A stretch of DNA of 16,532 bases from Veillonella sp. AM51-8BH. Lineage in GTDB: Bacteria > Bacillota > Negativicutes > Veillonellales > Veillonellaceae. A program made the translations under genes and the position numbers. The notes beneath the pieces are model-generated. The model worked only from the letters and a program-made list of their open reading frames with translations, was not told the origin of the DNA and made no database searches. Positions 13,493 to 16,532 of this stretch are shown piece after piece. Each line of letters opens with the position of its first letter. Position 1 is the stretch's first letter. Location: positions 1 to 16,532 of the forward strand of contig NZ_QSDY01000041.1 of assembly GCF_003463825.1 (NCBI RefSeq), in the 5' to 3' direction.

Positions 13493-14161
13493 ATGGAACG
13501 TTTAGTACCGTTAACAAAAATCTTGATGACCCTCGTTGTATCCGTGTGGGCCATTTTATTACGCGACTGGGCATCTCTATTGGCCTTAGTCGTTGTAGAA
13601 CTTGGTGTATTATTTGTAGCTGGTTTACTATTTAAACAACAAAAAGCCGTATTGGCATTGACTAGCTTTGCCGTATTCCTTGGCATCGTTCAATTCCTCG
13701 GCAGCGGCGATATAACATCTGCTATCGTATCTGGCTTGCGTATGCTTGCCATGACACTTGTGTTTATCTGTCTATTGGCAACTACAAAATTGCAAGACCT
13801 TACAGCAGCGCTCGTAACACAATGCAAAATTCCTTATGAATATGCATTTATGTTCACTGCAGCACTTCGCTTTGTGCCTGACTTCATTGCTGAAAGCCAT
13901 GCTGTACAAGAGGCACAAGCGTGCCGTGGTTTATCCTTAGAAGGTAACTTCATTAAACGCATGAAATCTTACGCATCTGTTATCCAACCATTGCTCTTAA
14001 AATCCTTGGGACGCTCCGAAACAATGGCGTTGTCCCTAGAACTACGAGGCTTCGGTGGACCTACACATAGCTTTGCAGCATCCGTAGGATTGAAAACTAT
14101 GGACTACGCTGTAATTGGTGCATTGATTGCTATTACAGTACTACTATTCGTAATTGTGTAA
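13493..14161 (+). CDS. Energy-coupling factor transporter transmembrane protein EcfT
   Basis: A 222-residue membrane scaffold that links the two ATPases to the substrate-binding component. It has hydrophobic helices at about 8-48, 52-70 and 80-98, and a long cytoplasmic coupling region with two X-R-G motifs, CRG (144-146, in EAQACRGLSLEG) and LRG (184-186, in SLELRGFGG), which dock into the ATPase grooves. A last helix is at 200-222. The second-ATPase stop TAG abuts its ribosome binding site (GGAGGG), 9 bases upstream. It ends the operon. The generic symbol ecfT could be used, though the system here is dedicated rather than shared. Confidence 0.9.
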   Translation: MERLVPLTKILMTLVVSVWAILLRDWASLLALVVVELGVLFVAGLLFKQQKAVLALTSFAVFLGIVQFLGSGDITSAIVSGLRMLAMTLVFICLLATTKLQDLTAALVTQCKIPYEYAFMFTAALRFVPDFIAESHAVQEAQACRGLSLEGNFIKRMKSYASVIQPLLLKSLGRSETMALSLELRGFGGPTHSFAASVGLKTMDYAVIGALIAITVLLFVIV

Positions 14162-14195
14162 TAGATAGAACTAGACAAATTCATAGAGTTAATTG

Positions 14196-14204
14196 TGTTA
14201 TAAT
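14196..14204 (+). promoter_or_regulatory. Extended -10 promoter downstream of ecfT (candidate sRNA 1)
   Basis: TGTTATAAT, perfect TATAAT at 14199-14204, lies in the loop and right arm of a small dyad GTTAATT/AATTAAC (14188-14208). It starts 34 bases after the EcfT stop with no gene following. Confidence 0.45.
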
Positions 14205-14210
14205 TAACTT

Positions 14211-14290
14211 AAAGAGTATGGGGTGCCTCAATTGGTACACCTGAAAAGACACCTAGAAAAGGCCAAATTTCTAGGTGTCTTTTGTTTGTC
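14211..14290 (+). ncRNA. Candidate small RNA 1 ending at the ECF operon terminator
   Basis: If the promoter at 14196-14204 is used, an RNA of about 80 bases would form a first hairpin (GGTGCC 14222-14227 with GGTACACC 14234-14241, imperfect) and the terminator hairpin. No coding frame with a ribosome binding site is present. The alternative is that this is only the 3' end of the ECF operon transcript. Confidence 0.3.
14244..14290 (+). terminator. Terminator of the ECF operon
   Basis: Perfect 16-bp arms: AAAAGACACCTAGAAA (14244-14259) pairs with TTTCTAGGTGTCTTTT (14268-14283), loop AGGCCAAA, then GTTTGTC. It is strong and could act from either strand. Confidence 0.9.
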
Positions 14291-14307
14291 TTTTGAAAAT
14301 TTATTTA

Positions 14308-14390
14308 TGTTATAATACTAATAGATAGTAAAGCGTACAAAATATTGCCTACAATATAACAAAAGGACGAGTTGCAGCTCGTCCTTTTTT
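14308..14390 (+). ncRNA. Candidate small RNA 2 with own promoter and terminator
   Basis: An extended -10 TGTTATAAT (14308-14316) is followed, without any open frame, by a strong terminator (14361-14390). Start near 14323 gives an RNA of about 68 bases. Because the ECF operon already terminates at 14290, this second terminator has no gene to serve, which makes a small RNA the simplest reading. Alternatives are a leftover of a deleted gene or a boundary terminator. Confidence 0.4.
14361..14390 (+). terminator. Orphan intrinsic terminator
   Basis: AAAAGGACGAG (14361-14371) pairs with CTCGTCCTTTT, loop TTGCAG, ending in six T. No coding gene lies between it and the previous terminator. Confidence 0.85.
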
Positions 14391-14420
14391 CTTGCGTATT
14401 TAGGTTCTTTTTATATATTA

Positions 14421-14429
14421 TGTTATATA
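14421..14429 (+). promoter_or_regulatory. Extended -10 promoter of the acetyltransferase gene
   Basis: TGTTATATA lies 44 bases before ATG 14474 and after the orphan terminator, so it is well placed to drive the GNAT gene. The -10 is TATATA, one mismatch to consensus. Confidence 0.4.
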
Positions 14430-14473
14430 GAAATAATTTCAGTTTTGGATAACAACTGTTTTGAGGGCTTCTT

Positions 14474-14974
14474 ATGAGTGAATTAGTAATACGACCAATT
14501 ACAAAAGATGATATCGCAGTTTGTTTAGATATTTATAATTACGAGGTTGTGAACGGCGTAGCCACCCTTGATCTTGAGCCCCGTACGTTGCCAGAGTGGC
14601 AGGAGTGGTATGAGGCTCATCAAACGTCTGAGCACTGCATTTTTCTAGGGCTTATGGACAATGTTGTAGTAGGCTATGCATCGCTTTCACCATATAGAAC
14701 AAAGGATGCGTTCAAAAGTACTGTAGAATTATCTATCTATATTCATCAAGCGTATCGCGGCAAAGGTGTGGCATCTAAATTGATGGCTCATATATTAGAA
14801 CATGCAAAAGAAACGGATACATTGCATACGGTGGTATCTGTTATTACTGCTGGAAATGCAGCTAGTACAGCATTGCATGAACGGTTTGGGTTTACCTACT
14901 GTGGACTGACCCCTCAAGTTGGTTTCAAACATGGTAAATATCAGGATACCGAAACATACGCATTATTGGTATAA
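14474..14974 (+). CDS. GNAT family N-acetyltransferase (phosphinothricin acetyltransferase-like)
   Basis: Cytosolic acetyl-CoA-dependent N-acetyltransferase, 166 residues. The start IRPITKDDIAVCLDIYN and the segment VNGVATLDLEPRTLPEWQEW follow the Pat/YncA subgroup. The acetyl-CoA pyrophosphate loop is QAYRGKGVASKL (92-103, R/Q-x-x-G-x-A type). NAASTALHERFGF (128-140) and the end VGFKHGKYQDTETYALL are typical of the same subgroup, whose members acetylate amino acids such as methionine sulfone or glutamate analogues. The true substrate cannot be read from sequence. Ribosome binding site GAGGG is 7 bases before ATG. It has its own promoter, and the PHP phosphatase follows after 84 bases. Confidence 0.9.
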   Translation: MSELVIRPITKDDIAVCLDIYNYEVVNGVATLDLEPRTLPEWQEWYEAHQTSEHCIFLGLMDNVVVGYASLSPYRTKDAFKSTVELSIYIHQAYRGKGVASKLMAHILEHAKETDTLHTVVSVITAGNAASTALHERFGFTYCGLTPQVGFKHGKYQDTETYALLV

Positions 14975-15025
14975 TAAAACATAGATATTAAATTACAGAC
15001 TAAATGTATAGATGATAGATAAGGG

Positions 15026-15046
15026 TTCACCACGGGTTAGGGTGAA
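15026..15046 (+). repeat. Leader hairpin before the histidinol-phosphatase gene
   Basis: TTCACC (15026-15031) pairs with GGTGAA (15041-15046) around a 9-base loop, ending 12 bases before ATG 15059 and abutting the purine-rich AGGG used for ribosome binding. It may tune translation. Confidence 0.35.
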
Positions 15047-15058
15047 TAGGGTGATTGA

Positions 15059-15924
15059 ATGAACATGAAAGATGAACGGCAGTTCGTTGGATACAGTAAG
15101 TATCGCAGCCGTCTCGTAGATGGTCATGTACATACAGAGTTGTGTCCACATGGTAGTGGGGACCGGACTGCAATGATGATCGAAAAGGCTATTGAGTTGC
15201 GTATTGAAAAGGTATGCCTTACAGAGCATGCGCCATTGCCAAAGGCTTTTGCTGTTGAATACGGCGGTGACCAAAAGGCTTATGACACAGCGTCTTTGAA
15301 ATTGAACCAAGTAGATTCCTATCTAGAATTAGGCCGTCAATTGCAACGTGCTTATGGCACGCATATCGATATCTCCCTCGGCTTTGAAGTGGATTACATT
15401 CCAGGCTTTGAGACAGATATTCAAGAGTTCCTCGACCGTTATGGTCCGTTGACGGATGACAATATTTTGTCTGTTCACTTTATGGAAGGCGTGAATAATG
15501 CCTTTTATTGCTTAGACTATAGCCCTGAAGAATTTGAAAAGGGCTTTGGTCCGTGGATTGAAAAGCAATATGAGTTATATTACAAATATTACTCCACCGT
15601 GCGCCAAGCCGTGCGTGCTGACCTTGGCGAATATACGCCAAAACGAATTGGTCACTTTGATTTGATCAAGAAATACCAACACCACTTTGGCTTTGAGCAT
15701 CACTTGGATCGCCGCAATGCGCAGGTGGTAAGCGATATTTTACATATCATGCGCGTACAAGGTCGTGAACTAGACTACAATATGAGTGGCTTCTTTAAGC
15801 CAGACTGCGTGAAATGTACCCAAGCCGCTTTATTCAAGGTATGGCTGCTATCATTGGGGTGCCATTTGTACTAGGCTCTGATGCACATAGTATATCTGAT
15901 ATAGAAAAATTTGGGGCTAGATTA
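15059..15924 (+). CDS. hisJ: Histidinol-phosphatase, PHP family, frameshifted near the C-terminus
   Basis: Hydrolyses histidinol phosphate to histidinol in histidine synthesis. The N-terminal PHP metal site is DGHVHTELCPHGSGD (21-35; His23, His25), followed by LTEHAPLP (54-61). GFEVDYIPGFE, ILSVHFMEG, KRIGHFDLIKKY and ELDYNMSGFFK match the HisK/HisJ family in order. The annotated frame then leaves the family and stops at 15874. The next frame carries the missing end, PSRFIQGMAAIIGVPFVLGS and DAHSISDIEKFG, with the last metal-binding motif GSDAH. One missing G in GACTGCGTG (15804-15811) restores it as DCGEMYPSR. With the frame restored no stop occurs at the usual C-terminus (about ARL, 15924), and translation continues into the membrane-protein frame. 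No other his gene is in the window. Confidence 0.88.
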
Positions 15925-16389
15925 ATGAGAAAGCTTTTGTTTGGGATTATTATTCTCATAACTCTAATAACAGCTTTTATAGCTTTTATGTTTTATCATG
16001 AACCATCATCAGATGAGCTGGTTGGCCGTAGTGTAGATTTAGAGTTTGGGCCTAAGAATGAAATTCATATTAGCAAATTGGGTAGCCAATTTATTGTATC
16101 TGATACTAGTTTCTCTAACTCTAAATTTCCTTATTTCTTTGATGCCTTTGTAGAGAAAGATAAGGCTGGCAGCTCGTATCTATACTTATTATGTAAGGAT
16201 AATATGATTGTCTTTGATAATAATATGAATTGTATTCTATTCTTCTCCAAACAAAACCAAGAGTCCAAAGCTTTATTAGATCATGTAAAGAAATATTATC
16301 ATTTTGATGCAAGTAAAACGAAGTATAAGATTGAAGACTTAGATGAAGTTGATAGGTCTATATATCTATCGTTACAAAGGCAAAACTGA
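15925..16389 (+). CDS. Small membrane-anchored protein of unknown function
   Basis: I do not recognise a family. From ATG 15925 it is 154 residues: a signal-anchor helix (MRKLLFGIIILITLITAFIA, residues 1-20) followed by a soluble, probably extracytoplasmic domain with strand-like stretches (SYLYLLCKDNMIVFDNN) and a charged C-terminus. There is no lipobox. GGGG at 15913-15916 could serve as ribosome binding site, 8 bases before the ATG. The codons are more AT-rich than in the phosphatase before it, suggesting a different origin. The start directly abuts, in the same frame as the corrected phosphatase, the expected end of that gene, so the present 5' junction may result from a deletion. Its last 13 codons and downstream bases are tandemly duplicated. 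Confidence 0.65.
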   Translation: MRKLLFGIIILITLITAFIAFMFYHEPSSDELVGRSVDLEFGPKNEIHISKLGSQFIVSDTSFSNSKFPYFFDAFVEKDKAGSSYLYLLCKDNMIVFDNNMNCILFFSKQNQESKALLDHVKKYYHFDASKTKYKIEDLDEVDRSIYLSLQRQN

Positions 16390-16501
16390 TCTTTAATTAC
16401 ATATATTTAAGTATAATCTATAAGTTGATAGGTCTATATATCTATCGTTACAAAGGCAAAACTGATCTTTAATTACATATATTTAAGTATAATCTATAAG
16501 T
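16346..16501. repeat. 76-bp perfect tandem duplication at the 3' end of the membrane-protein gene
   Basis: Bases 16346-16425 are identical to 16422-16501: a 76-bp unit present twice, with a shared 4-base AAGT at the borders. The unit contains the last codons and stop of the membrane-protein gene plus about 36 bases downstream, and a GATAG/CTATC dyad. The lack of any difference implies recent origin or an assembly artefact. 16502-16532 shows nothing recognisable. Confidence 0.95.
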
Positions 16502-16532
16502 GGATTATCTTTATATTAATAACGTGAAATCT

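Noticed and set aside
16346..16501. CRISPR-like repeat
   Set aside because: Only two directly abutting 76-bp copies with no spacers; a simple tandem duplication.
1..16532. tRNA, rRNA, insertion sequences or phage genes
   Set aside because: No cloverleaf-like sequence, rRNA segment, transposase or integrase was recognised in any frame.

Overview
The window looks like a chromosomal segment from Veillonella or a close relative (Negativicutes: Firmicutes with an outer membrane). The main clue is a gene for an outer-membrane porin that carries an S-layer-homology (SLH) domain (2655-3983), a protein type typical of Negativicutes. It sits among genes with strong Firmicutes-style ribosome binding sites (AGGAGG) and moderate to low GC. 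The genus is inferred from protein style; no database search was run.

Layout. (1) 71-2521, plus strand: two membrane subunits of the DUF969/DUF979 transporter pair followed by pyroglutamyl-peptidase I (pcp), a probable 5-oxoproline or pyroglutamyl-peptide uptake and processing module. (2) 2655-3983: SLH porin with a strong terminator. (3) 4210-4608: a small WapI-like (immunity-type) protein, convergent with the next operon and sharing a bidirectional terminator with it. (4) 9450-4664, minus strand: a complete ribose operon in the order rbsK-rbsD-rbsA-rbsC-rbsB, with a probable operator-bearing promoter at about 9508-9536 and no repressor gene in the window. (5) 10522-9866, minus strand: an NAD(P)-binding atypical short-chain dehydrogenase/NmrA-like protein. 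(6) 10657-10962: a compact locus that I read as a type I toxin-antitoxin system. It has a 22-codon holin-like toxin gene on the minus strand, an overlapping antisense RNA on the plus strand, a hairpin hiding the toxin ribosome binding site, a 14-bp inverted repeat joining the toxin mRNA ends, and a 26-bp perfect palindrome over the toxin promoter. (7) 11053-14161, plus strand: an ECF-type vitamin or amino-acid importer with an unusual S-component/ATPase fusion, a second ATPase with a degenerate signature motif, and the EcfT transmembrane subunit. (8) 14196-14390: two promoter-terminator units without ORFs, candidate small RNAs. (9) 14474-16389: a GNAT acetyltransferase, a PHP-family histidinol-phosphatase and a small membrane protein, followed by a 76-bp tandem duplication.

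Three genes have broken reading frames that short insertions or deletions would repair: DUF969 near 86-110, rbsC in an A8 run at 6479-6486, and histidinol-phosphatase near 15808. Three such events in 16.5 kb of otherwise intact genes point first to sequencing or assembly indels. The rbsC homopolymer could also be a real slippage site. The histidinol-phosphatase frame, once restored, runs without a stop into the downstream membrane protein.
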